Shown here in pieces: positions 52,497 through 63,901 of a DNA stretch of 64,000 nucleotides (its first letter is position 1; every line of letters begins with the position of its first letter). Location of the stretch: assembly GCA_024509875.1 (NCBI GenBank), contig JAMPIV010000305.1, forward strand, positions 620,001 through 684,000, written 5' to 3'. The position numbers were made by a program, and so were the translations under genes. Under the pieces are notes generated by a model that was not told where the DNA came from, ran no database searches, and was given only the letters and a program-made list of their open reading frames with translations. Origin of the DNA: Oreohelix idahoensis. Lineage: Eukaryota; Mollusca; Gastropoda; Stylommatophora; Oreohelicidae.

Positions 52497-54906
52497 TGTC
52501 ATGAAATATTCTAATCCACATATATAAATTATTAGGTAAATATGAAGCCTAACAAATAAAATTAATAAAGAGAAGAGCAATGGTAAAATGACAGTGCTGT
52601 CACAAAGAATGTACTCGAAATCCCCCTTGTTTTCTGCTTCGTCTGCAAATTGTAACGCTTTCACGTTGATAGTAAAAGCTTACTGTATTATACCCGCTTT
52701 CTTCAATGAAACGTGTGCTGTATTTCTTGGAAAAACATTAAGAGGCAGACTGCGTAATGACCTAAATTTTAAATTCCATTCATGTCTTTTTCTACATTAC
52801 GTTACCAAAACGAACGAACAGATGGACAAAAGGATAGCGAGAAGGGAGAGGCAGAAAGCCGAACATTAAACACGCGTCGCGCGATACACAATTACTACTA
52901 TAACGCGTGTAAGTCTACAAGCACTAACTTTTTCAGACGGACAGTGATAAAATACACTACCCTTTCCCAGAGTTAGGTTTATAAATCATAAAAAACTCTT
53001 ATTAGAAAAGATAACATTAGATGGGTTTACGGTTGAAAACATAACAGTACCCAGACAGCACATCTTCGAAACAGGAGGTAGAAGAAATTGCATATTTTGA
53101 ACGCAGCCACGTAGCTCCTTTAAATTTGTATTTTTGGGTTCCTTAGGGCTTGCTGACAAATAATATGTAAAACGTTACGCAAATAGTCCAGGAATTAATA
53201 AATTATACCCAAAATAAAATATTGGGGGTGCCTGACAGCATAAAATCATTTCTGCTCATAGGATTTTTTTTTAACGTGTTTGAAAAAAATTTACGTTACA
53301 GAAATAGCCTACCATGTAAACTCCAAATTGATTGGAGCGCAACAAATGAAAGCCTAACCACGATTGGTCGGGCTATAAATACTATCTTGGTTGTTAGGGG
53401 AAACGGGGAAAGGTAACATTTTTTCAAACACTTGTCGAAACGGGGCTCATTGGTCAGACTCGCTGATATACACACTTGGGAGCGTTAGTTCGAAACCACT
53501 TGTTTAAAATAGCTTGATAAAGCATCAGTGCGTTGAAGCCAGCATATATTTTGCTCAATAAAAGCCTGGAACATAGGCAGATGGAAATTTGTGCCAGTTT
53601 GTGCCAGAATTCATTGCTAATCAACGTATCTGTGTTATTCGTATGAATTGTGGTAAGCTTGAACCATTCAATATCTTTTAATGAAAATTGAATGTGAATT
53701 GTTGATTTATGCCTGTATATATATGTGTAGTTCAGTGGCCAACGTGAGGTAAAGCCTGTAATGCTCCAGCCTGAACAGAGGGTGTCGGAGAGAAGTAAAA
53801 CGGCATGGAATGGCCAAATAGTACACTGACACCTGGATGATTGATTAGACAGAAATAATGCTGGAAGTGCAGAGGCGTAGTAACCATTAAGAAGGGTAAT
53901 ACTGGTATAAAGTATTTCAGATGAAGCTGACTGTTGGCCTAACGCTCTGAACGCAATGTTTGTGATGTATTGTGATCAGTGTAAAAAGAAAATATAAATT
54001 AGTTATGAAGTAGAAGGTACATCCTTCTTGATTTCAGGGACAGTGGTCTTGATGGTACTGAGCAGCACCTGGTCAGAGCTTTGCTGAATCCAGAGTCGGA
54101 CAGCATACTCCTTGGTCTTTTTAGCTATCAGTGAGGTGTCTCCTGAGCCCAGAGGAGAATTCGAGCAGAGGAGTCCTTTCCTGCCGCCATCACGCCAGAT
54201 AAGCGAATTGGCCAGCTGAGCTCAACATTATGTCCCCTCATCTTGAACTGACTTTTTAAAATTAACATTAAGAGGGGAATTTACTTGTCTTAAAATCAGG
54301 AACTGTGAACATCTCCAATACTGGTCCCTAAAGACAAACTATTGAAGTCATGATGACAAATACCAACAGAGCTTGAACAAAACAAAACCAGTATTACCTC
54401 ATTTTACTACTACACAACTGACACACATAGAACATTTGTAATAATATATGTCACTACAATATTCATATTAAATACATTCTGTACATAACTTGTAATTTAA
54501 ATTGATTGTGATTCCTGGTTCCCTTGTAGTTGAATCAGGACACATATTCATTCATGCCAGTAATGAATACATATTGTTATTTGAAAGTTTATCAGTGACT
54601 CTTTTAAGATATCTTTGTAGAGTGTTATATGTATGTGAGTGTCACAGTGTTGTCAAGAGTAGTGGATTAAATTAAATTGTTTATCTGTCTGTTGTTGTGA
54701 CTTACACTTCATCATACACATACCCTAGACACATAACGTAGCATCACACTATTCCAGAATAATTCTGACTGAGATATATAGATATGTGGTAGCAAGTAAG
54801 GTTATCTATAATACACTACTCTTAATAGATATAGATACCTTCACAGCTGATCTCAGTCAGTACACTAAGTTCCCTATAAGTATTTATAACATCCCACTTC
54901 ACCACA
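52497..54906 (+). repeat. Element B 3' LTR (2410 bp)
   Basis: Matches the 5' LTR with about eight visible differences, including a one-base deletion (gtgttattcg versus gtgtttattcg). Confidence 0.92.
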
Positions 54907-55045
54907 AAGCCAGAGCCAGACACTGACAGGGATAAAAGAAGACATGAAAAGACCTTGAATGGCTGGTGCAAGATAGAAAGACTTGCAATGTATTTATTGA
55001 AGACCTGTGCTTCACCAGGATCAGAAAGGCAAAGGTAAACATCAT
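54907..55045 (+). mobile_element. AAGCC duplication and LINE-B end
   Basis: 54907-54911 is the right duplication. The following sequence (gagccagacactgacaggga, ttgaagacctgtgcttcac) continues the LINE-B copy interrupted at 45321. Confidence 0.65.
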
Positions 55046-55405
55046 ACTTCACATGTAACAAACAACATGGTTCCATAAACAACAAAGTTCCATAAACAAC
55101 ATCATTCCACAAACAGCCTGGTTCCATAAACAACATGGTTCCACCAGCAAGACAGTTCTACCAGCAAGACAGTTCCAGCAGCAAGACAGTTCCACCAACA
55201 ACATGGTTCTACAAACAACACAGTTCCACGAACAACATGGTTCCACAAACAACATGGTTCAACCAGCAATACAGTCTGACCGACAACACAGTTCCACAAA
55301 CAACATAATTTCACAAACAACACAGTTCCACGAACAACATGGTTCCACCGACAACATCAAAGTAACAACATGGTTCCAGAAAAATGAAACAGCAGAAGCT
55401 AATTA
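55046..55405. repeat. About 20-bp tandem repeat (acaacatggttccacaaaca)
   Basis: Roughly fifteen irregular copies. Related words (acaagcaa-atggctc) occur at 44.1-44.6 kb and again at 63.94-63.98 kb after element C, so element C inserted near the edge of this repeat region. ORFs on both strands here (Cys/Leu/Trp repeats) are artefacts. Confidence 0.75.
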
Positions 55406-55410
55406 CACAG
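55406..55410. repeat. Target-site duplication CACAG, left (element C)
   Basis: Identical to 63902-63906. Confidence 0.85.
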
Positions 55411-57264
55411 TGTGACAACTTGCCCAATCTTCTCTTCATTTTTTTTATTATTTACGGACATCGTTTTTTTTCTCATCCTCAATGCATGATCGCAAAGTCC
55501 CGGGAAGTGTCACTTGCGGAAATTCTCCTAGTATTCAGTATTTTCTCCTCGCTATTTTTAGATACGACGTCATTGTTGACCAATGACCTCGGTAGCTAGG
55601 AACCTGTTTTAATTTAAGACTGCTTAAGCTGATAAAACCAGTTTATGCCACTTTAGGAAGACCCCACGTGACTTTTAACGCTATTGATTGGAGCGTTTAT
55701 TTGACGCTAATGTCACATGATGCACGCTATGGATCACGTGTCCAAGCGGAAATGTCCCGCTAAAAGTGCGCCAAACACGGGCAATCTTCACTTGCCCGGA
55801 ACCCTTGAGACAGCTAGGTCTAACCCAATTATCGGCGAATTCTCGCATTAAAAGCACTGAAGCCACGTGTCTAATTGCGGGTTAGCGTCCATCTTTGAGT
55901 AGGTAAGTGAAATCTCGCTAGAATATAATGTGATGAAATGTGTAGTACCTTGCAAAATCGACGCAAGATTGGTATGTTTACTTTATTCATATTTTTGTTT
56001 TACGATCACATCCAGCCACATGTGATCGGGTATATTTTATGATCCCACGGGATATGTACATGTTCATAATAATGTATAACGGGAATATATATATATATAG
56101 CTATTAATTTCCATATTATTTGATTATTTTCGACCCGACGTTTAGACTAACGGAAATTAATATTAACGATAATGTTGACCGACCGTGACATATATTCATT
56201 ATAAATTATATGACGAGGCGACCAGACATGAAGTGTGTGATAATGTTGTCAGACAATTCTAAAACACGGATGTCCAATTATTTGTTAAATTCATCATAAT
56301 GACATGACGATTAGGCTAGAGGCACAGAACTAGAATACTGTTGCCGACATTTCTATGATAAATTTGGTGGGTTTAACTGACATTTATAATAATTCATCGG
56401 GTTAAGCTGACGATAAATCAGTCTAAAGAATTATAATACTGCCACTGGGGCAGAGTAATATAATAAAGGACAGACAGGAGAAACTTGAATTCAAGATTAG
56501 ACTCTAGACATATGATGTTAGAGACTAAAATCTGAGGTGACAGGCAGAGGGACGGCTTAGGGAAAGACTGCTTTCTAAAGCTAGAAAATTAATGAAGCCG
56601 TCGTATTTGTCTTCAGTCTATGGTGGAGCCTTGCACGACAGTCCAATCTCAGCGCAGAATACGGAGTCGAGCACAGAGAAGGCAAATCCGAACCATTCAA
56701 GACCTACCGGGGCAACGTCAGGAGACCGGAGAACTAACCACACTTCACTATCAGCCGGGGGCTGAAAAGCTAAGTCCACGACAAAGGAAACTCACCTAAT
56801 CAATGCCACAAAGTTTAGTCATCCATGATGAAAAACACGTGAATTGTGAGACACATAATACATACAGCAGACACTAATTCCATCGACAATACTATCATTC
56901 ACCATCTATTCACTTTATTGCAATAAACCAATTGGGTGTATATACTGTACCCCACGCTTTGTTCCTTCCATTAGATGTTGAATATTGTCTATGTTTATCT
57001 TCCTTTATAAGGGAGGGGGGGCTCGTAAAATATAATATAATTTAAAGAATAATAATAATAGATAACTGAGAAGGGGACGACGGTAGCGAGAGACCAAATA
57101 TCTCCTTACAATCTTTTCCAGACCTGTCGAGTTAGGAGAATTTACCCTCTTCGTCACCCTTCGGAAGTGGGAAAACCCAGCAGGGATTCCTTGAGCCAAA
57201 TCTTCCACATCAGATCTATTATTTCCTCTAAATAATTCTCTTATCCTTTAAACGCTACGTGACA
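55411..57264 (+). repeat. Element C 5' LTR (1854 bp)
   Basis: Runs from tgtgacaacttgcccaa to ctacgtgaca. An AATAAA occurs at 56922-56927 (caataaaccaattggg). A (TA)n stretch lies at about 56088-56098. Confidence 0.93.
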
Positions 57265-57265
57265 C

Positions 57266-57291
57266 TGGTGTCTCGGTCCGGGATTTGAACT
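57266..57291 (+). other. Element C primer-binding site
   Basis: TGGTGTCTCGGTCCGGGATT then TGAACT. The complement would be a tRNA 3' end, acceptor CCA plus T-arm with the TTCAAATC loop. The TGGTGTC start is of the kind used with tRNA-Leu, but the exact tRNA is not determined. Confidence 0.7.
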
Positions 57292-57624
57292 TATGTATTT
57301 TATCATACCTCTGGGATAGTATCATCCATTCAGTCATTACAGTATACCATTTTAACACATGTATTTTCACACAGTGAGCTCTAGAAAGACAGAAAACATT
57401 TTTTCTAGAAATTCAGGCATTGATTGGTGAATCCCTTTATATATGTTGTGTTTAATTAAGTTAGTTCTTGATTTTGTATTTCATTGAATTACAGACCTTA
57501 AGTCTCCATAACTGTAGTAATTTCATTCTACAGCAGTCGGATAAATAATTAGTATTTACTTGTTGCTAGAAATACTATTGGAAGGTAGCACTAGCTTACT
57601 CAGTGTGGACTTTAACTGCAAAAG
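57292..57624 (+). other. Element C leader
   Basis: Untranslated sequence between primer-binding site and the gag start. No ORF of note. Confidence 0.6.
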
Positions 57625-60600
57625 ATGGCTGAAATAGTTAAGCTTAAGGCAGCACTAGGGGAGGCCGGTCGAGATCTAGGTTATAGTGGGGTGGACCTTG
57701 CAAATTATGTCAGTGTCGAGACTGATAAGTATTACGCTCGAGAAACAGCGAAAGCTGAAAGAGAAGAGCGAATAAAGTTAGCAGAAATAGATGAGAGGAT
57801 AAAAGCTGTAGACGCTAGAGAAAGAAGCGAGAGAGATGAACGCGAGCATGCATTGAAGATGAAGCAGTTAGAGATGCAGGGACAAGCTCAAAGAGTTGAA
57901 CCAGTAGCCGGTGCGACCGCATCTACCTCCTCAGGCAACCTATCGCCACGGTCAGATGATATGCCTTCCTTGCACGCAGGGGGCACCGGACCTTTGCCAT
58001 CCTCACTCATGTCAACTTTGGGACCTTTGACGTTTCCATTTGAAGCTTTCTCGGAACAAGCCGACTCGATCGATAGGTATCTCGACAAATTTGAGAAGTT
58101 TGCCACCACGTTTGGTTTGGAGAAGAGCAAATGGAACCTGAAACTGTCGCAAGGGCTTAGAGGAACTGCTTATGACGTGTATAGCAAGCTTCCTCCAGGT
58201 TTACAGGATGACTACGACTCTTTGAAAAAGGCACTATTGGTTCGTTATGAGCTACATGCTGACGCCTATAGGAAGAGGTTCCGTAACTCTAGGAGGGAAG
58301 TCGGAGAGAACTTTGCTCAGTTTGCTGCGAGACTGGATTCCTACGTGGAGAAGTGGGGTGCCCTAGGGAATTTTACTCATGATTGGGAAGGCCTGAAGGA
58401 AATGGTCATGATCGAACAACTGAAGGACACCATGACTTCCGACATGAGAAGATTCCTGACAGAGAATGGGGCCAGCACTTTAGAATCCATAGTCCAGTTA
58501 GCGGAACGATATCAGGCAGCACTATCAGAGAATCCACCACCCAGACGGAAACAACCAGATTACGTACCTAGACAGACAGCTCAGTCACACATGGACCCCC
58601 AAGTGAAACCACCGTATACTAACTTCAAAAAGCATGACAAGCCAGACTACAAGACTACTCAGAGATCTAATTTCCAGCAGCAGAGGCAAGGGGAAAAATG
58701 GTGTAAGCACTGTAGAACCATCACCCACAATACGCAGGAGTGCAACCGGAAAAACCCACCTCATCATGCTGCCTGCTTACGTAAAAGTGCCGCAAGGGGA
58801 AATGGACCGGAAGAACCTCTGGACAAACCCCGACATCCCCCGGTCGTTGAGACAGTCCTCGTAAATGACCAAGAGGTGACCTGCCTTTATGATACAGGCC
58901 TTGCATTCGACGCAGTTGTCTGTGCATCCCTAGTCAAGCCTGACCAGATGACAGAAGACACTATAGAAATACAAGGACCTACTAAAAGTGCAGCACCTAT
59001 GCGTTTGGCCATAGCCAAGATTAAGGTCAAATCAAAATATGTGACTGGGGAAATCCGTGCAGCGATCTTGGACGACCCTATTTATCCCTTGATCTTAGGG
59101 TGTAGGTATGTGTTCTTGGGAGAACCCATTCACCCTCTGGTTGTGGCGGCTGTCACCACTAGAGGACAGGCCAAACGGAATACGGAGTTGGAATCCCCAC
59201 CCAACATCCTTCCTGAGGAATTAAAAAAGGCACAAACGGAGGATCAATCTCTAGCACCCTGCTACAAAAAACTACCGAGAGCGCACACTCCTCTCCAAAA
59301 GGGAGACTTCTACAAGAAAAATGGGCTGTTGCATCGGAAAGCAGGAAATGGAGGACAGGAACATGGGCAACTTGTGGTTCCATCAGCATACCGAGCCCAG
59401 GTCCTAGAAATGGGCCATGCCCTTCCGTTTAGTGGCCACATGGGCATAAGTGCCACGATTCAGCGTATTTCATGTCATTATTATTGGCCAGGTATCAACG
59501 CCGATATCCAGAGATATGTGAAATCATGCCCGCAGTGCCAGAGGACAGCGCCGAAACACTGGACGGCCCCAGCCACTCTGGGAGAAATGCCAATCTTGGG
59601 CACACCCTTCGAACGAGTAGCGGTGGATATTGTGGGTCCACTTACTCGTAGCAAAAAGAGAAACAGTTATATACTCACGTTAGTGGATTGTTGCTCCATG
59701 TGGGCAGAGGCAATTGCTATGCCCGCCTGTGATTCTAAGCATGTTGCTGAGGCTCTGCTCACCATATTTACTCGGCTAGGGTTTCCGTCACAGATCCTGA
59801 CAGATAATGGTTCCCAATTCCGAGGAAAACTCACCGAGGAAGTGTTTAGGATATTTCAGGCCCGACATATCCACACCTCTCCCTACCACCCCCAGGCAAA
59901 TGGCCAGGTGGAGCGGTTTAACGGGACCCTTATTTCCATCCTTCGGAAACTTGCGCAGGAAAAACCAGAGAGCTGGGATCAATACTTACCCGCAGCACTA
60001 TTTGCTTACCGCGAAGTACCCCACAATTCTACTGGGATGCCTCCTGCCACATTGCTGTTTGGTAGACCTATAAAAGGACCTTTAGAGGCACTGTTACGTA
60101 CTTGGACAGATGATAAAGCTGATGAGACGGTCACCTCTGCATCCCAATACGTGAAGGAGTTGACCCAACGCCTTAAAACAGGATGGGAACTGGCAAAGGA
60201 AAATGTACGCCGTGCCCGTCGTAAACATGCGCGTTACTACAACCGCACTGCGAAGGATAGGGAGCTAGAAGTAGGAGAACAGGTATTATTACTCCTGCCC
60301 AGTAGCAATAATAAATTGCAAATCGGGTGGAGAGGTCCATATAAAATTGTTGAGAAAATGTCGCGCACCAATTACAAGATTGCCATAAAGGGGAAGCAGA
60401 AAATTTACCACATAAACCTGCTGAAGCGATATTATGAAAGACCAGGTGCAGAACCAGCACATTTCCTGACACTGGCTATTGCGACGGAAACTGAGGCAGA
60501 ACCCCTGACCTCCTGTGAATACCCTCTTCGTCAGTGCGAAACTCATCAAGATGTTCAGATTAGTTCAACTTTAACGGAGGATCAGCAGGCACGGGTTCAA

Positions 60601-61977
60601 CAGTTGTTGAGAAAACACACTAGTACACTCACGGATAAACCTGGCATGACCAACCTGATAGAATTTGATATGAAGCTAACAGACCTCGCCCCGGTACGAG
60701 TTAAGAACTATCCTGTTCCTTATGCTAAAGCAAAGGCATTGAGTGAGGAAATCGAGTACCTGCTTAAGGAAAATATTATCTCAAAATCAGAGTCGCCTTA
60801 TAGTGCGAGTGTAGTGTTGCTTAGAAAATCCACAGGAGAACATCGCCTCTGCATAGACTACCGAAGGCTCAACGCTGTAACGGAATTTCAAGCGGAGCCC
60901 TTACCGGATCAGAATCAGCTTTTCACCAAGCTGAGTAGAGCACGATACTTTTCGAAGATAGACCTTAGCAAAGGGTACTACCAGATCCCGGTAAAAGAGG
61001 AAATTCGACATATGTTAGCATTTAGTACTTCTGAAGGCCATTACGAGTTTAATGTATTGCCATTTGGGCTAAGCAACGCCCCAAGCGTCTTTACTCGTAT
61101 GATGAGGAAGCTACTGGAACCCCTGAACCACCCTGGGATAAGTAATTTCATGGACGACATACTTATTGCCACGAACACCTTTGAGGAGCACCTGGACGCA
61201 GTTTCCCTACTCTTCGAAAGACTTAGAGAAACAGGACTCACCGCTCGCCCTACAAAATGTCAAATTGCCTGCGAGCAACTAGAATTCCTGGGACACACTA
61301 TCTCGCATGGATGCATGTTCCCAGATGCGCGTAATATTGAGAAGTTACAGCGGGCCCCACGACCCCAGACTAAAAAGGATGTAAGGTCATTTGTGTCTCT
61401 ATGTGGCTTCTACCAGAGATATATTAAAGATTTTAATACCCTGAGTGCGCCATTGACCGCATTAACCAAGAATGGGAACCCGGACAAAGTAACCTGGACA
61501 GCGGAGTGCGAAAATGCCTACACGCTGCTGAAGGAGAAACTCACAGCTAGGCCAATTCTGCGACTGCCTGACTTAACTCTGAACTTTACGCTGCGAACAG
61601 ATGCTAGCAATATAGGGATAGGAGCCACTCTCCTGCAGCCTAGTGATAGACCTTCTGCAACTCTATTCCCCATCGCATATGCTAGTAGGAAATTGAACCC
61701 TGCTGAACAGAACTACTCTACCATCGAACGAGAATGTCTGTCGCTAATATGGGCTGTGCAGAAGTTTCAACCATATTTATACGGGAAAAAGTTCACGGTG
61801 CAGTGTGATCACCAACCGTTGATATTTCTTGCAGCGTCGAAGAACCTTAATGCCCGGCTTATGAGATGGTCACTACTGTTGCAGCCATATTCATTTCACA
61901 TAGAATACATACCTGGGAAGAACAACGTAGGGGCAGATTTTTTGAGCAGACATCCGGACGCAACCGAGGAGATATGA
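57625..61977 (+). CDS. Element C gag-protease-integrase-RT-RNase H polyprotein (1450 aa)
   Basis: Single uninterrupted ORF. Residues 35-85: charged coiled coil. 135-300: SCAN-like capsid domain (WNLKLSQGLRGTAYDVYSKL). CCHC knuckle at 360-373 (CKHCRTITHNTQEC). Protease CLYDTGLAFDA (D423-T-G). Integrase zinc finger H598, H605, C635, C638; core D668, D727, E763; GPY/F at 904-906 (GWRGPYKIVEK). RT with D1113 (SKIDLSKGYYQIP), LPFGLSNAPSVF and NFMDDILIA (D1177, D1178). RNase H with D1326, E1370, D1395, D1438 (VGADFLSRHP). Integrase ahead of RT is the Gmr1-like order. Fusion of gag and pol in one frame means the gag:pol ratio must be set some other way than frameshifting, for example by proteolysis. 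Start: first ATG after the leader, matched by the similar N-terminus of element B gag. Confidence 0.95.
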   Translation: MAEIVKLKAALGEAGRDLGYSGVDLANYVSVETDKYYARETAKAEREERIKLAEIDERIKAVDARERSERDEREHALKMKQLEMQGQAQRVEPVAGATASTSSGNLSPRSDDMPSLHAGGTGPLPSSLMSTLGPLTFPFEAFSEQADSIDRYLDKFEKFATTFGLEKSKWNLKLSQGLRGTAYDVYSKLPPGLQDDYDSLKKALLVRYELHADAYRKRFRNSRREVGENFAQFAARLDSYVEKWGALGNFTHDWEGLKEMVMIEQLKDTMTSDMRRFLTENGASTLESIVQLAERYQAALSENPPPRRKQPDYVPRQTAQSHMDPQVKPPYTNFKKHDKPDYKTTQRSNFQQQRQGEKWCKHCRTITHNTQECNRKNPPHHAACLRKSAARGNGPEEPLDKPRHPPVVETVLVNDQEVTCLYDTGLAFDAVVCASLVKPDQMTEDTIEIQGPTKSAAPMRLAIAKIKVKSKYVTGEIRAAILDDPIYPLILGCRYVFLGEPIHPLVVAAVTTRGQAKRNTELESPPNILPEELKKAQTEDQSLAPCYKKLPRAHTPLQKGDFYKKNGLLHRKAGNGGQEHGQLVVPSAYRAQVLEMGHALPFSGHMGISATIQRISCHYYWPGINADIQRYVKSCPQCQRTAPKHWTAPATLGEMPILGTPFERVAVDIVGPLTRSKKRNSYILTLVDCCSMWAEAIAMPACDSKHVAEALLTIFTRLGFPSQILTDNGSQFRGKLTEEVFRIFQARHIHTSPYHPQANGQVERFNGTLISILRKLAQEKPESWDQYLPAALFAYREVPHNSTGMPPATLLFGRPIKGPLEALLRTWTDDKADETVTSASQYVKELTQRLKTGWELAKENVRRARRKHARYYNRTAKDRELEVGEQVLLLLPSSNNKLQIGWRGPYKIVEKMSRTNYKIAIKGKQKIYHINLLKRYYERPGAEPAHFLTLAIATETEAEPLTSCEYPLRQCETHQDVQISSTLTEDQQARVQQLLRKHTSTLTDKPGMTNLIEFDMKLTDLAPVRVKNYPVPYAKAKALSEEIEYLLKENIISKSESPYSASVVLLRKSTGEHRLCIDYRRLNAVTEFQAEPLPDQNQLFTKLSRARYFSKIDLSKGYYQIPVKEEIRHMLAFSTSEGHYEFNVLPFGLSNAPSVFTRMMRKLLEPLNHPGISNFMDDILIATNTFEEHLDAVSLLFERLRETGLTARPTKCQIACEQLEFLGHTISHGCMFPDARNIEKLQRAPRPQTKKDVRSFVSLCGFYQRYIKDFNTLSAPLTALTKNGNPDKVTWTAECENAYTLLKEKLTARPILRLPDLTLNFTLRTDASNIGIGATLLQPSDRPSATLFPIAYASRKLNPAEQNYSTIERECLSLIWAVQKFQPYLYGKKFTVQCDHQPLIFLAASKNLNARLMRWSLLLQPYSFHIEYIPGKNNVGADFLSRHPDATEEI

Positions 61978-62032
61978 GAAACTGGAAAAGAAGAGGAAGA
62001 CAGGACAAGAGGAGTTGGACGGAACGTCAAAC

Positions 62033-62047
62033 TTGAGGAGGGGCTTG
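62033..62047 (+). other. Element C polypurine tract
   Basis: ttgaggaggggcttg adjoining the 3' LTR. Interrupted by pyrimidines at its end but in the correct place. Confidence 0.6.
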
Positions 62048-63901
62048 TGTGACAACTTGCCCAATCTTCTCTTCATTTTTTTTATTATTTACGGACATCG
62101 TTTTTTTTCTCATCCTCAATGCATGATCGCAAAGTCCCGGGAAGTGTCACTTGCGGAAATTCTCCTAGTATTCAGTATTTTCTCCTCGCTATTTTTAGAT
62201 ACGACGTCATTGTTGACCAATGACCTCGGTAGCTAGGAACCTGTTTTAATTTAAGACTGCTTAAGCTGATAAAACCAGTTTATGCCACTTTAGGAAGACC
62301 CCACGTGACTTTTAACGCTATTGATTGGAGCGTTTATTTGACGCTAATGTCACATGATGCACGCTATGGATCACGTGTCCAAGCGGAAATGTCCCGCTAA
62401 AAGTGCGCCAAACACGGGCATTCTTCACTTGCCCGGAACCCTTGAGACAGCTAGGTCTAACCCAATTATCGGCGAATTCTCGCATTAAAAGCACTGAAGC
62501 CACGTGTCTAATTGCGGGTTAGCGTCCATCTTTGAGTAGGTAAGTGAAATCTCGCTAGAATATAATGTGATGAAATGTGTAGTACCTTGCAAAATCGACG
62601 CAAGATTGGTATGTTTACTTTATTCATATTTTTGTTTTACGATCACATCCAGCCACATGTGATCGGGTATATTTTATGATCCCACGGGATATGTACATGT
62701 TCATAATAATGTATAACGGGAATATATATATATATAGCTATTAATTTCCATATTATTTGATTATTTTCGACCCGACGTTTAGACTAACGGAAATTAATAT
62801 TAACGATAATGTTGACCGACCGTGACATATATTCATTATAAATTATATGACGAGGCGACCAGACATGAAGTGTGTGATAATGTTGTCAGACAATTCTAAA
62901 ACACGGATGTCCAATTATTTGTTAAATTCATCATAATGACATGACGATTAGGCTAGAGGCACAGAACTAGAATACTGTTGCCGACATTTCTATGATAAAT
63001 TTGGTGGGTTTAACTGACATTTATAATAATTCATCGGGTTAAGCTGACGATAAATCAGTCTAAAGAATTATAATACTGCCACTGGGGCAGAGAAATATAA
63101 TAAAGGACAGACAGGAGAAACTTGAATTCAAGATTAGACTCTAGACATATGATGTTAGAGACTAAAATCTGAGGTGACGGGCAGAGGGACGGCTTAGGGA
63201 AAGACTGCTTTCTAAAGCTAGAAAATTAATGAAGCCGTCGTATTTGTCTTCAGTCTATGGTGGAGCCTTGCACGACAGTCCAATCTCAGCGCAGAATACG
63301 GAGTCGAGCACAGAGAAGGCAAATCCGAACCATTCAAGACCTACCGGGGCAACGTCAGGAGACCGGAGAACTAACCACACTTCACTATCAGCCGGGGGCT
63401 GAAAAGCTAAGTCCACGACAAAGGAAACTCACCTAATCAATGCCACAAAGTTTAGTCATCCATGATGAAAAACACGTGAATTGTGAGACACATAATACAT
63501 ACAGCAGACACTAATTCCATCGACAATACTATCATTCACCATCTATTCACTTTATTGCAATAAACCAATTGGGTGTATATACTGTACCCCACGCTTTGTT
63601 CCTTCCATTAGATGTTGAATATTGTCTATGTTTATCTTCCTTTATAAGGGAGGGGGGGCTCGTAAAATATAATATAATTTAAAGAATAATAATAATAGAT
63701 AACTGAGAAGGGGACGACGGTAGCGAGAGACCAAATATCTCCTTACAATCTTTTCCAGACCTGTCGAGTTAGGAGAATTTACCCTCTTCGTCACCCTTTG
63801 GAAGTGGGAAAACCCAGCAGGGATTCCTTGAGCCAAATCTTCCACATCAGATCTATTATTTCCTCTAAATAATTCTCTTATCCTTTAAACGCTACGTGAC
63901 A
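62048..63901 (+). repeat. Element C 3' LTR (1854 bp)
   Basis: Same length as the 5' LTR with about four visible substitutions. Confidence 0.93.

Larger units (their letters stand above)
45322..54906 (+). mobile_element. Element B: Gmr1-like Ty3/gypsy with 2.4-kb LTRs
   Basis: A 9.59-kb element with TG...CA LTRs of 2411 and 2410 bp, AAGCC duplications, a primer-binding site TTGGGGTCTCGCTC 5 nt after the left LTR, and a polypurine tract aagaggggagg at 52486-52496. Genes: gag-protease (549 codons), then integrase-RT-RNase H (948 codons) in the -1 frame. By eye the LTRs differ at about eight sites, so the insertion is young. LTRs of this size are unusually long for Ty3/gypsy elements and make up half of the element. 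Confidence 0.92.
55411..63901 (+). mobile_element. Element C: intact Gmr1-like Ty3/gypsy retrotransposon
   Basis: An 8.49-kb element with two 1854-bp LTRs, CACAG duplications, a long primer-binding site beginning TGGTGTCTCGGTCCGGGATT one base after the left LTR, a purine tract gaggaggggcttg before the right LTR, and one continuous gag-protease-integrase-RT-RNase H ORF. About four differences between the LTRs are visible. Every hallmark of an autonomous element is present; this is the best candidate for an active element in the window. There is no envelope gene. Confidence 0.95.

Noticed and set aside
55049..55415. Cys/Leu/Trp-repeat ORFs
   Set aside because: Translations of the about 20-bp acaacatggttcca tandem repeat in several frames; artefact of the repeat.
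62004..62236. Small ORF after element C pol as an envelope gene
   Set aside because: It lies across the polypurine tract and the LTR start and is too short; no signal peptide or other envelope feature is present.
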